Below are positions 27,171 to 35,057 of a DNA stretch of 64,000 bases, piece by piece. The notes beneath the pieces are model-generated. The model worked only from the letters and a program-made list of their open reading frames with translations, had not been told where the DNA came from and searched no databases. The stretch lies in the NCBI RefSeq assembly GCF_028830055.1, contig NZ_CP101655.1:5052262-5116261 (forward strand), given 5' to 3'. Numbering within the stretch: position 1 is the first letter of the stretch; each line of letters begins with the position of its first letter. This DNA is from Pseudomonas serboccidentalis (GTDB lineage: Bacteria; Pseudomonadota; Gammaproteobacteria; Pseudomonadales; Pseudomonadaceae). A program made the translations under genes and the position numbers.

Positions 27171-28276
27171 GGACGACTCCCGGCAACCGTCGTTTCACTC
27201 TGCGCAGGCATTCTCACGGTCTCCCCTTCGCGCAACAGATGAGCGCCCAGCGCGACAATCTGCTCGCCGACGTTGAGATCGCCGACCACTCGCGCCGAAT
27301 CGTCGCTCAACCCCAACACCTGAACCCGTCGCCAGGTCACTGTTGGCGGTGTGCCGGCGATGACCCACACGCCAGGACCTTTACCCGGGTCGTAAACCGC
27401 AGCGATGGGCACTCGCAACGACACCACGGGTGCGGAGCCCTCGGCGATACTGAGGGTGACGGTCGAACCGATCGGTGCATTGGCCAATGCGCCCTCCAGT
27501 ACATACCGCGCCTCAAACGTGCGCGTCGTACGGTCTGCCGAGTCCGACAGCAACCGCAGTTTTGCTGTCACGGCACCCGAGACGTCGCCATAGAGCGTGG
27601 CTTGCGCGGTGGATCCTGCTGCGGGACGCACGGTCTCGGGCAGGTGCACGATGGCCTCGCGCTGCCCTGCCCGCGCCAGACGAACCACCGGTTGGCCCGG
27701 GCTGACGACCTGCCCTGGCTCGGCGAGTGTTTCCACCACAACACCGTCAGCATCGGCGACCAACACCGCATAACCCGAGGCATTGCGGGCGACGTCCGCT
27801 TGCGCTTCAGCGGCGCTGAGCTGCGCCTTGGCCGTGTCTGCGGCCGCTTTGATCTGATCGTAGGCCGATGCCGAAATAGCGCCGGCGGCAACCAGATCGC
27901 GATAGCGGGCCTCGTCGTCGGCTGTCTGCCTGGCACGGGCTCGAGCGGCGATGACTGACTCCTGCTGTGCTCGCGCTTGCAGCCCGAGGTCGATGGGGTC
28001 GAGACGCATCAGCGGCTGACCACGCTTGACGGTCTGCCCCGTATCAACCAACCGTTCGAGCACCTTGCCCGATACGCGAAACCCCAGGTCACCCTGGACG
28101 CGCGCAGCCACCACGCCGGTGAAAGACCGAGCACCGTCAGACGAAGCCTGAACAGCAGTGGTCCTGACCAAAGGCGCCTGCGTACGCGGGTCTGCAACGG
28201 AGGAGGAATCACCGCACGCCGCCAGGGCGAGAGGCAACAGGCATGCGGCAATGGGAAAAGGTCGGAGCCGGCGCAT
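27167..28276 (-). CDS. RND periplasmic adaptor (membrane fusion) lipoprotein
   Basis: Bridges the inner-membrane pump and the outer-membrane channel. 369 residues: signal peptide with lipobox LAAC (Cys21), then barrel-sandwich/lipoyl halves (VSGKVLERLVDTGQTVKRGQPL and ADGVVVETLAEPGQVVSPGQPV). These flank an Ala-rich alpha-hairpin (about 95-150), with beta-barrel and proximal domains after them. Ribosome site TAAGGG upstream of the ATG. First gene of the operon with the permease (ATGA overlap). The promoter just upstream is covered by a copy of the 24-bp palindrome. Confidence 0.9.
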   Translation of the reverse strand: MRRLRPFPIAACLLPLALAACGDSSSVADPRTQAPLVRTTAVQASSDGARSFTGVVAARVQGDLGFRVSGKVLERLVDTGQTVKRGQPLMRLDPIDLGLQARAQQESVIAARARARQTADDEARYRDLVAAGAISASAYDQIKAAADTAKAQLSAAEAQADVARNASGYAVLVADADGVVVETLAEPGQVVSPGQPVVRLARAGQREAIVHLPETVRPAAGSTAQATLYGDVSGAVTAKLRLLSDSADRTTRTFEARYVLEGALANAPIGSTVTLSIAEGSAPVVSLRVPIAAVYDPGKGPGVWVIAGTPPTVTWRRVQVLGLSDDSARVVGDLNVGEQIVALGAHLLREGETVRMPAQSETTVAGSRP

Positions 28277-28308
28277 AGGTTCCCTTACTGAAATAGGATG
28301 AGCATCAT

Positions 28309-28337
28309 ATTCTCAGCCTAGTGACCAGCATCGTCAA
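28309..28337 (-). promoter_or_regulatory. Predicted promoter of the RND adaptor-permease operon
   Basis: On the minus strand TTGACG (28337-28332), a 17-nt spacer, then GAGAAT (28314-28309). The -35 box lies inside the 24-bp palindrome, so repressor and RNA polymerase would compete. Confidence 0.5.
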
Positions 28338-28344
28338 TAGTCAC
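28321..28344. promoter_or_regulatory. 24-bp palindromic operator, copy 1 (RND operon side)
   Basis: Arms GTGACCAG and ATAGTCAC around 8 nt; 6 of 8 arm positions pair. It has the same length and geometry as the three copies at 28444, 31371 and 32168. It covers the predicted -35 of the RND operon. The presumed ligand is the TetR protein encoded at 31503-32129. Confidence 0.65.
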
Positions 28345-28433
28345 AAGCAGTGAAGTGTTTTGCGCCTTAGGAAAATCGCTCAATATTTCCAGCATCCATT
28401 AAGGATCATTCCAATCAGCGCGAACAGGGTTAA

Positions 28434-28461
28434 TTGACACAAAGTGACCATTGCGTAATAT
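28434..28461 (+). promoter_or_regulatory. Predicted promoter of the outer-membrane factor gene
   Basis: TTGACA (28434-28439), a 16-nt spacer, then TAATAT (28456-28461). The spacer and -10 lie within the 24-bp palindrome. The same TTGAC-N16-TAATAT arrangement occurs at the FadL gene. Confidence 0.55.
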
Positions 28462-28467
28462 GGTCAC
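28444..28467. promoter_or_regulatory. 24-bp palindromic operator, copy 2 (outer-membrane factor side)
   Basis: Perfect arms GTGACCAT and ATGGTCAC with an 8-nt spacer. It overlaps the spacer and -10 of the predicted promoter, 23 nt before the start codon at 28491. Confidence 0.75.
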
Positions 28468-28490
28468 AAACATCCCACTAAGGAACTCCA

Positions 28491-29951
28491 ATGCCTCCCC
28501 TCCGCCCAATTGCTCTTTTGGTTACCGCCGGCTTGATGGCAGGTTGTGCGGTGGGTCCGGATTACCAGCGTCCAGACGCCCCGCTTTCGGACCATTACCT
28601 GGGGCAGCGAGCTGTCGAACCGCACTCCGAATCGACGCCGAGCAGCCTTGTCGCCTGGTGGGAAAACTTTAATGATCCGGTGCTGACCACCCTCATCACC
28701 CAGGCACTGCAGCAGAATCTGGACCTGGCGCAGGCATCGGCGCGAGTCACCCAGGCACGGGCCGGACTGGGTGCGGCAAACGCAGCACTGCTGCCCTCGG
28801 CAGACATCGGCGCACAGGCCGCACGCTCTTATCAGTCAGTCGAGACGCCACTGGGCCAAGTGTTGAATTCAACCCCTGGCTATGACCGTTACGGAAATGC
28901 CTACGAGGTCAACCTTGAGGCTGGCTGGGAGATCGATGTATTTGGAGGACTGCGCCGAGGGCGTGAGGCTGCACTGGCTGAATACCAGGCCTCAGCCGCA
29001 GGTTTCACGGCGACACGCCTGGCGATCGCTGCGCAAACGGCTGATATCTACATCACCCTGCGCGGATTACAGGCACGGCTGGATATTGCCAACCAGCAAG
29101 TCAACACCCGGCGCGCGTTGCTGGAGAAGGTCCAGTTGCTTTACAGCAAAGGCCTGGCCGCGACCTACCAGGTTCGTCAGGCTGAGGGAGAACTGTCGCA
29201 GGTCCAGGCGAGCGTTCCGGTACTGCAGAGCGGTCTGGAGGCAGCCATGAACGCAATGGATGTGCTGCTCGGCACGCCTCCCGGCACGCACCGTACGCAA
29301 CTGGCACGAGAGGGAAGCATTCCTGTTGCGCCGCCGTTAAATGCGCTGGGAACACCGGCCGAACTGTTGCGACGCAGACCGGATCTGATCGTGGCCGAGC
29401 GCCGTCTTGCAGCCTCCAACGCGCGCATCGGTGAAGCGATTGCCGAGTACTACCCGAAGTTTTCCCTCAGCGCATTGCTGGGCAGCGCGACGGCTGTATC
29501 CGGCGGTAATCTTTTTACCAACGGCGCGAGCCAATCGAGCGGTGTTCTGGGCCTGCGCTGGAGGCTTTTCGACTTTGGACGCATCAACGCCCAGATCGAT
29601 CAGGCCAAAGGTCAGGAAGCTGAGGCGTTGGCCGCGTACCGTCAGTCGGTGCTGCGCGCAACAGAAGATGTAGAGAACGCGCTGTCCTCACTGGTGAATC
29701 GGCAAGCCCAGACCACCACCCTCACCGGCGGCGAGGCGGCGCTGACACAAGCCCGCCAGTCCTCGTTCACCGCCTATGAAAAAGGCACGGCCAGCCTGAT
29801 CGATGTCCTGCACGCCGACGAGACGTTGCTGCAGACCTCCGATGCCAGAGCGCAGGCGCGAACGGAATCGGCCCGCGCGGCGGTGGCGGTATTCAAATCG
29901 CTGGGGGGTGGCTGGCAACCCGAAGAGTCGCGGTCTGTAGCGGCGCGCTGA
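28491..29951 (+). CDS. Outer-membrane efflux lipoprotein, NodT/OprM family
   Basis: Trimeric outer-membrane channel of an RND pump, 486 residues. The lipobox MAGC gives a lipidated Cys19, followed by the typical VGPDYQRP. Two OEP repeats each supply a coiled coil: the first covers LAQASARVTQARAGL and later LALRG-like ITLRGLQARLDIA; the second covers LLRRRPDLIVAERRLAASNARIGEA and LRWRLFDFGRINAQI. It is divergent from the adaptor-permease operon with 214 nt between them that hold two operator copies. It therefore completes that tripartite pump. Confidence 0.9.
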   Translation: MPPLRPIALLVTAGLMAGCAVGPDYQRPDAPLSDHYLGQRAVEPHSESTPSSLVAWWENFNDPVLTTLITQALQQNLDLAQASARVTQARAGLGAANAALLPSADIGAQAARSYQSVETPLGQVLNSTPGYDRYGNAYEVNLEAGWEIDVFGGLRRGREAALAEYQASAAGFTATRLAIAAQTADIYITLRGLQARLDIANQQVNTRRALLEKVQLLYSKGLAATYQVRQAEGELSQVQASVPVLQSGLEAAMNAMDVLLGTPPGTHRTQLAREGSIPVAPPLNALGTPAELLRRRPDLIVAERRLAASNARIGEAIAEYYPKFSLSALLGSATAVSGGNLFTNGASQSSGVLGLRWRLFDFGRINAQIDQAKGQEAEALAAYRQSVLRATEDVENALSSLVNRQAQTTTLTGGEAALTQARQSSFTAYEKGTASLIDVLHADETLLQTSDARAQARTESARAAVAVFKSLGGGWQPEESRSVAAR

Positions 29952-29990
29952 ACAGCAACGCCAGACAGTTTTCAGATCCAGCTTTGGAGA

Positions 29991-30016
29991 GTCGGGAGAC
30001 AACACGTACTCCCGAC
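29991..30016. terminator. Hairpin between convergent efflux-channel and FadL genes
   Basis: Perfect 8-bp inverted repeat GTCGGGAG / CTCCCGAC with a 10-nt loop, placed between the two stop codons. No U-tract, so it may need help or simply protect 3' ends. Confidence 0.4.
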
Positions 30017-30034
30017 CCGCTTAACAGCGCTCGA

Positions 30035-31306
30035 CTAGAAGCGGTAGCTCACCGAAGTACCGAAGCCGCTGGCACTGTTCTTGTACTTGGCACTGTACGC
30101 ACCTCGGGTGGCCGAAGTGTCGTTGATCTGTACGCTTTCCTCCCACAGATAGGAATACGCGAGGTCGATCGTGACATTGTCCACGGGCGTCCAGCCGGCA
30201 CCGAAGCTGACAACCTTACGGTCGCCCGTAGGAATGCGCGGCCCGCGATTGGTATTGTTGGTGGGTGACTGATCCACCGAAAACCCGCCACGCAGCACCC
30301 ACTGGTCATTCAATTGATAGGCCGCCCCGATCGCGTGAGCCCACGTGTCATGCCAGTTCTGCTCTTCGCTGATCGTTCCCAATTGGCCGCTGAGTAATGG
30401 CGGCAAGCCGCTGTTCTCAATCGTCAGCTCCTTGAAGCGGCTCCAGCGCGTCCAGGTACTGCCCGCGTAGAGTGTCCAGTCGTTATTGAGTTGATGCGTC
30501 ACCGAAAAGTCCACCGACTCCGGCGTGTCCACATCCAGCGATGCGTCGTAGCTACGGCCGCTGACACCCAGCACGCTGAAGATGCCATCGGTGACCTTGG
30601 TTTTGGCATCCAGGTGGTAACTGACTTTGGAGTGATACGTCAGGCCCAGGCGGGTCTGATCGGTCGCCTGCACCAGCACGCCGGCGTTGAAGCCCAGTGC
30701 GGTGTCATCGCCCGTGCTTTTGAGCTTGCCGTCATTACGCCCCGGACTTAGCGGGTTGGGCACCATGCCCGATATCTCTCCGCCGATACGGTTAATGGTC
30801 GGCCCGAATCCGATCGAGACTTTTTCGTTGAAGGCGTAGCTGATAGTGGGTTGGAAGGTCAGCGTGGTGACTTCACTCTTGTTGGCGTAATAGCGCCCGG
30901 CAAAACCACTGCCGTAGTCGGTGATCAACCCGAAAGGCACATAAAACCCGACGCCGAATGCCCAATGCTCGTCGATGGGTTTGACGTAATACCCCATCGG
31001 TACAGTGGTGGTGGGAACCATGTCGCCGTCTTCCTTCCCCCCAAACGTACTGCGTGTCTGGCTGATGTCAGACTTGGCGAACAGCGTCGCCGCCCCCACG
31101 CTGGCCTGCTCTCGTTTAAGCCGCGCCATACCCGCCGGATTACCGAAGACCGTACTGGCGTCTTCGGCAGATGAAGATCGACCGGCGAAACCGGAGCCCA
31201 TCCCGCTGATGCTTTGTTCGTTGAGTGCAAAGCCACCGGCCAACACATTGGAGGACGCCAGCACGACGGCCAGGCCAACGGGACTCTTGAGCGTTATTTT
31301 TTTCAT
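30035..31306 (-). CDS. FadL/TodX-family outer-membrane transporter
   Basis: Outer-membrane porin for uptake of hydrophobic molecules (long-chain fatty acids, alkanes or aromatics), 423 residues. The signal peptide ends near ...NVLAGG. The mature N-terminus carries the family pattern GFALNEQSISGMGSGFAGRSSSAEDASTVFGNPAGMA, which forms the hatch. The barrel ends with Phe (VSYRF), the usual outer-membrane signature. Start set at 31306: the predicted promoter lies inside the longer frame, so translation cannot begin at 31387. Its control region carries the best copy of the 24-bp palindrome, tying it to the RND pump and the TetR gene. Confidence 0.88.
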   Translation of the reverse strand: MKKITLKSPVGLAVVLASSNVLAGGFALNEQSISGMGSGFAGRSSSAEDASTVFGNPAGMARLKREQASVGAATLFAKSDISQTRSTFGGKEDGDMVPTTTVPMGYYVKPIDEHWAFGVGFYVPFGLITDYGSGFAGRYYANKSEVTTLTFQPTISYAFNEKVSIGFGPTINRIGGEISGMVPNPLSPGRNDGKLKSTGDDTALGFNAGVLVQATDQTRLGLTYHSKVSYHLDAKTKVTDGIFSVLGVSGRSYDASLDVDTPESVDFSVTHQLNNDWTLYAGSTWTRWSRFKELTIENSGLPPLLSGQLGTISEEQNWHDTWAHAIGAAYQLNDQWVLRGGFSVDQSPTNNTNRGPRIPTGDRKVVSFGAGWTPVDNVTIDLAYSYLWEESVQINDTSATRGAYSAKYKNSASGFGTSVSYRF

Positions 31307-31359
31307 TGTCTGGACTCTATGGGTCGCTGAAAAAGAACATCGAAAACTGCAGCGAAGCC

Positions 31360-31387
31360 ATATTATCCAAGTGACCATTTCAGTCAA
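31360..31387 (-). promoter_or_regulatory. Predicted promoter of the FadL-type gene
   Basis: On the minus strand TTGACT (31387-31382), a 16-nt spacer, TAATAT (31365-31360). The -35 lies inside the 24-bp palindrome. It places the transcript start after the first in-frame ATG of the longer frame, supporting the start at 31306. Confidence 0.55.
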
Positions 31388-31394
31388 TGGTCAC
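31371..31394. promoter_or_regulatory. 24-bp palindromic operator, copy 3 (FadL gene)
   Basis: Perfect 9-bp arms GTGACCATT and AATGGTCAC with a 6-nt spacer; the best of the four copies. It covers the -35 box of the FadL gene. Confidence 0.78.
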
Positions 31395-31416
31395 AAACAG
31401 CTAAATTGAATGCCCT

Positions 31417-31436
31417 CCCGGCACGAAGGTGCCGGG
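31417..31436. terminator. Hairpin downstream of the TetR gene
   Basis: Perfect 8-bp stem CCCGGCAC / GTGCCGGG with a GAAG loop, 66 nt past the TetR stop. No U-run follows on the minus strand, so the terminator call is tentative. Confidence 0.35.
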
Positions 31437-31502
31437 AACAGGAGACGAATGAGAGGGATGTCGGCTTGACTCGAATCAGCTGAATATTGGGTCAGCGCCG
31501 GG

Positions 31503-32129
31503 TCAAGGCATGAGGCTGCGCAAGATAAGGTTGGAGGTCAGCGTGGGCGCTACGTCAATAAAATCCAGATTGTGCTGCAGCAGCAACGGGTTGACGAAGG
31601 GACGCAGGGCCAGATGGATCGCTTCGACGGTCTCGTCCAGTGGGGTCTTGCGCTCGAACTCTCCAAGCTCTCGCCCTTCACGCACGATATCGAAGATAAA
31701 GCGCTTGATCTGTTCCTCATAAACCTGGGCACTGGGCCAGCGCTCCGACGCGGAAAATGCCGCGATGTCGTAGAGCTTGCGATCATTGAAGAACAGGTTC
31801 ACACCCGTAGCAATCACGGTTTTCACCAGTCTGCGCAAACGCTCGGTCGGTGAAATCGCCTCTGCGTTAACCGCCAGTTCGACTGCTGCAACGATTTGCC
31901 CCAAACAGTTTGAGCAGATCGCTTCGCCGATCGCCTGTTTGGAATCAAAGAATTTATAGATGTACGCCTTGGAAAAACCGATGGCCCTGGCCAGATCGGA
32001 AACCGTGGTTTTACCGTAGCCATACTGGCTGAAATGCTCGTTGGCAGCCGCGACAATCTGATCGCGAATGTCATGATCGGCGGGGCCACGAGTGCTGGGC
32101 GCAGATGAAGTGATAGATGGCTGATTCAT
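31503..32129 (-). CDS. TetR-family repressor of the efflux/FadL regulon
   Basis: DNA-binding repressor of 208 residues. A disordered N-terminal 17 residues precede the TetR helix-turn-helix (TTVSDLARAIGFSKAYIYKFFDSKQAIGEAI), followed by a helical ligand domain with a CSNC pair near the domain junction. It lies beside the FadL-type gene and the RND system, and a copy of the same 24-bp palindrome found at those genes sits 38 nt before its own start. Autoregulation and control of the whole 24-32 kb block is therefore likely. Ligand unknown, presumably a hydrophobic substrate of the pump or the porin. Confidence 0.85.
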   Translation of the reverse strand: MNQPSITSSAPSTRGPADHDIRDQIVAAANEHFSQYGYGKTTVSDLARAIGFSKAYIYKFFDSKQAIGEAICSNCLGQIVAAVELAVNAEAISPTERLRRLVKTVIATGVNLFFNDRKLYDIAAFSASERWPSAQVYEEQIKRFIFDIVREGRELGEFERKTPLDETVEAIHLALRPFVNPLLLQHNLDFIDVAPTLTSNLILRSLMP

Positions 32130-32167
32130 GAGAGCAGCTTACTCACCCTCTCGTGGGCTGACAACGT

Positions 32168-32191
32168 GTGACTGACACTGAATACAGTCAC
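32168..32191. promoter_or_regulatory. 24-bp palindromic operator, copy 4 (TetR gene)
   Basis: Arms GTGACTGA and ACAGTCAC with an 8-nt spacer; 7 of 8 positions pair. It sits 38 nt upstream of the TetR start codon, as expected for autorepression. Confidence 0.65.
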
Positions 32192-32529
32192 GCATCCTCG
32201 AACAAAACTACTTGTCCCCAGATACCCGGCCGAACGCTTGACGGGTTCTCGGGCTGCATATTCCTTGCGCCTTGACCGCCAAACGAGCTGTCGGCGCTCT
32301 CCGGGTTGTTGCTATCGGCAGATTCCGCTCCTTGGCTATGAAACGGCATTTTCCGAGGTCTCGGCGCCCCTCGAAAGCCAAGTTTCTGACGCCTGTTTAA
32401 CGACCCTTTGCGCAGGTTTCTTCAAGCATAAAAAATTGGCACTTTTGCACAACAAGTTGACATCCAAAAGCATGCCATGGGCGGCCGATATCATTAGAGT
32501 ATGCGCCCTTAAAAAGGAAAGGACTCTTG
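32192..32529. other. Intergenic region upstream of the SDR gene, about 340 nt
   Basis: Lies between the TetR operator and the SDR gene. No convincing gene or RNA seen; a TTGACA-like box (TTGACA at 32457) lies about 70 nt before the SDR start and may be its promoter. The ribosome site AAAGGAAAGGA ends the region. Confidence 0.4.
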
Positions 32530-33225
32530 ATGACTCAGTCACTCTCACGGCGCGTTGTGGCGATTACCGGCGCCCTGGGGAATCTCGGCGAGACCCTGGC
32601 GGACATGGCCGCGGCCCAGGGCGCAGATCTGGTGCTGATCGATCAGGCGACAATTGCGCTGCCCAGTTCGCACAATCGACTGGTCCTGTCTGGCGTGGAT
32701 CTGGCCTCCCTTGCCGATTGCCAGGAGATCGCCCGGCAGATCAACCGCTATTTCGGCCGCCTCGATGCGCTGGTCAATGGCGCCGGCGGCTATGCGTGGG
32801 AGCCGTTGCTCGGCGGGACGATAGACGCCTGGGATCGGCTCTACACGCTGAATCTTCGAACCGCATTGAACGCCAGCAAAACCTTGCTGCCGTTACTGCT
32901 GCAGTCCTCGGCGGGGCGCATCGTCAATATCGGTGCGAGCATGGCGGCGAAGGCCGGGCTGGGCATGGGCGCCTACGCCGCGTCGAAATCCAGCGTGCTG
33001 CGCCTGACCGAAAGCCTGGCCGAAGAGCTCAAGGACATGAGCATCACCGTCAATGCCGTGCTGCCCAGCATTCTCGACACCCCGCAAAACCGTGAAGCCA
33101 TGCCCGACGCCGAGCATCAGCGTTGGGTAACGCCGGCCCAGTTGGCGGCGGTCATTCTGTTTCTGATCTCGGAACAAGCTTCGGCGGTCACCGGCACCGG
33201 CATTCCGGTCATCGGGCGCATGTAG
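32530..33225 (+). CDS. Short-chain dehydrogenase/reductase
   Basis: SDR of about 231 residues. The cofactor loop is degenerate (ITGALGNLGE), followed by NGAGGY in place of NNAG. The catalytic Tyr and Lys are intact in YAASKSSVLRLTESLAEEL, with Ser in NIGASMA. The C-terminal VTGTGIPVIGRM matches the usual VTGQ..PV.GG end. A TTG codon precedes the ATG at 32530, but the AAGGAAAGGA ribosome site fits the ATG. Substrate unknown. It is followed closely by an AraC-type gene that may regulate it. Confidence 0.85.
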   Translation: MTQSLSRRVVAITGALGNLGETLADMAAAQGADLVLIDQATIALPSSHNRLVLSGVDLASLADCQEIARQINRYFGRLDALVNGAGGYAWEPLLGGTIDAWDRLYTLNLRTALNASKTLLPLLLQSSAGRIVNIGASMAAKAGLGMGAYAASKSSVLRLTESLAEELKDMSITVNAVLPSILDTPQNREAMPDAEHQRWVTPAQLAAVILFLISEQASAVTGTGIPVIGRM

Positions 33226-33315
33226 GGTCTATTGACGCCGCGCGCCTTGGCGACGTCGCTTTCTTCATCTTTCGGAAAAGCAAGATCACCGGATTACCGG
33301 ACTTCCCCTCCCCCC

Positions 33316-34335
33316 ATGCGACCCGCCACTTCCAGCGCTGCCTTCGTTAACCACGTCCTTGATGTCGCCGAACAACACGGCTGCGATGGCGAGTGGCTGT
33401 TGCACCAGACCGGACTGTCACGCGAGCAGTTGTCCGACTCCATCGTGCGCATCCCCATGAAGCAACTGCGTGCCCTGCTGGAACTGGCGGCGCGCAGCAG
33501 CAACCTGAGGCATTTCGGCCTGCTGGTCGGCGCCGCCGCGCGCCCAGGCACTTACGGTGTGTTGGGTTATGTACTGATGACCAGCGCGACGCTGGGTGAC
33601 TCGCTGAACATGATTCTGCGTTTCGGCAAGATCGTTTACGACAGCCCGTCCAGCCAGACCCGGATCGTCATCGGCGACGGCCGCGTGACCCTCGAAGATC
33701 AGCGCACCAATGAACTGGAACCTTACTGCGCCCTGCACCAGGAAGCCTTGATGGTCGGCTGGGCCGCGTTCGGGCGCTGGTTGATCGCCAGCCACCCACC
33801 GCTGCTGGAAGTGCGAATGATGCATGCCGCGATCGGCGAACCGGCACTGTACGAGCGCTTTTTTGGCTGTCCGGTGCAGTTCGAGGCCGGCAGCAATGCG
33901 CTGGTGTTTGCCGAGTCGGCACTCGCGACGCGAATCCAGGGCGCCGACCCGCGCATGCATCGCAGCATGCTGCTGGAAGCCGACTGGCAGTTGTGTCTGT
34001 CGTACCCGGCATTTTCGGTGACCGACCGATTGCGCGCCCTGCTCACCGAACAGTTGCCGACCGGCGATTTCAGCCTGAAAAGCCTGGCCCGGCAATTGGC
34101 GATTTCGCCGCGCACCTTGCAGCGCAAACTCGCGGCTGAAGGGGAAAACTTCAATCAGGTGCTGGAAACCATGCGCATGGAACTGGCCGACCATTACCTG
34201 CGTCGCACCGATACCAGCATCATGAACATCGCCCTGATGCTGGGTTACTCGCAGGCCAGTTCTTTCAGCCATTCCTTCCGCCAGGCACGCGGGATCTCAC
34301 CGGTGGATTACCGCAAATTGCTGCGGGCCAGATAG
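33316..34335 (+). CDS. AraC-family regulator with Arabinose_bd-type sensor domain
   Basis: About 339 residues. The N-terminal two-thirds match the PF12625-type effector/dimerisation domain (LRHFGLLVGAAARPGTYGVLGYVLMTSATLGDSL and HHPPL-like ASHPPLLEVRM). The C-terminal 100 residues contain the AraC DNA-binding domain (SLKSLARQLAISPRTLQRKLAAEG and IALMLGYSQASSFSHSFRQARGISP). Relatives include OruR and other catabolic activators. The start is uncertain: the ATG at 33316 begins the family-like part but lacks a clear ribosome site, and the open frame extends to a TTG at 33232. Confidence 0.82.
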   Translation: MRPATSSAAFVNHVLDVAEQHGCDGEWLLHQTGLSREQLSDSIVRIPMKQLRALLELAARSSNLRHFGLLVGAAARPGTYGVLGYVLMTSATLGDSLNMILRFGKIVYDSPSSQTRIVIGDGRVTLEDQRTNELEPYCALHQEALMVGWAAFGRWLIASHPPLLEVRMMHAAIGEPALYERFFGCPVQFEAGSNALVFAESALATRIQGADPRMHRSMLLEADWQLCLSYPAFSVTDRLRALLTEQLPTGDFSLKSLARQLAISPRTLQRKLAAEGENFNQVLETMRMELADHYLRRTDTSIMNIALMLGYSQASSFSHSFRQARGISPVDYRKLLRAR

Positions 34336-34340
34336 GCCGG

Positions 34341-34754
34341 TCATGGCTTCAACTGCAACAACGACTCGCCCTTGTTCACGACATAGGTCGCCAGTTCGAC
34401 GCCCTTGTCGCTGCCGACGTTTTTCGCCACATGGGCAACGCCTGCCGGGATGAACAGCGAATCCCCGGCCTTTAGGGTCACCGCTGGCCGGCCCTCGAGC
34501 TGGTATTCCAGGGTTCCGCTGATCACGTACGCCACCTCGACACCCGGATGTGCATGCCGTGGCGCAGTCACCCCCGGTTCGAAATCGATACGCGCCTGTA
34601 TCACTTCGCGATCCGCCGCGCCCAGGTCCTGACGGATCAGGTCGGTACGGCTTAGGCCTTGCTGCCAGCTCATGGCCTGAGCGTCCGCGGCCTGCGCCAG
34701 GCCGGTGAATGAAACCAGTGCGGCCACGGTGGCCAGAATCAGTGTGCGTTGCAT
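34341..34754 (-). CDS. Exported cupin-domain protein
   Basis: Small beta-barrel protein of 137 residues with a Sec signal peptide (about 1-22, ending LAQA). The single cupin domain has the metal-binding motif HAHPGVEVAYVISG (two His and Glu) and the second motif with PAGVAHVAKN, so a bound metal is expected. Start at 34754 has AGAGGG upstream; a longer frame to 34859 is rejected. Periplasmic cupins of this type have no established reaction. It converges with the AraC gene, 5 nt between stops, and is divergent from the exported hydrolase. Confidence 0.8.
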   Translation of the reverse strand: MQRTLILATVAALVSFTGLAQAADAQAMSWQQGLSRTDLIRQDLGAADREVIQARIDFEPGVTAPRHAHPGVEVAYVISGTLEYQLEGRPAVTLKAGDSLFIPAGVAHVAKNVGSDKGVELATYVVNKGESLLQLKP

Positions 34755-35057
34755 GGGAGTGCCCTCTCGACAGTCGTGGTGTGAAGGCCACGACTGTGCG
34801 TGCGGCGTGTAGCGGCGATGTGTCAGGAGGTGGGCGTTTAGTCTCGGCGTGTGTCGCACGCACGGCTGGATACACAGCCGTACAAAGCAACGCCGCCACC
34901 GGGTCGGCTGTGTATCACAGTGTGTACAGACGCCTCAGCGATACATGTGCTTGAGTCAAAGCGCTTTTTCGACATGGGCCAGATACGTCCCGGCGCTCAA
35001 ATGCCTGCACGGGTTGCAGAACCTCCCCCCACAAAGGCTTGCCAAGGAGACATCACC
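34755..35057. other. Divergent control region between cupin and exported hydrolase genes
   Basis: About 300 nt with the ribosome sites of both genes at its ends. Short open frames run through it on both strands but none has a ribosome site and family-like sequence. No strong hairpin noted. Confidence 0.4.
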
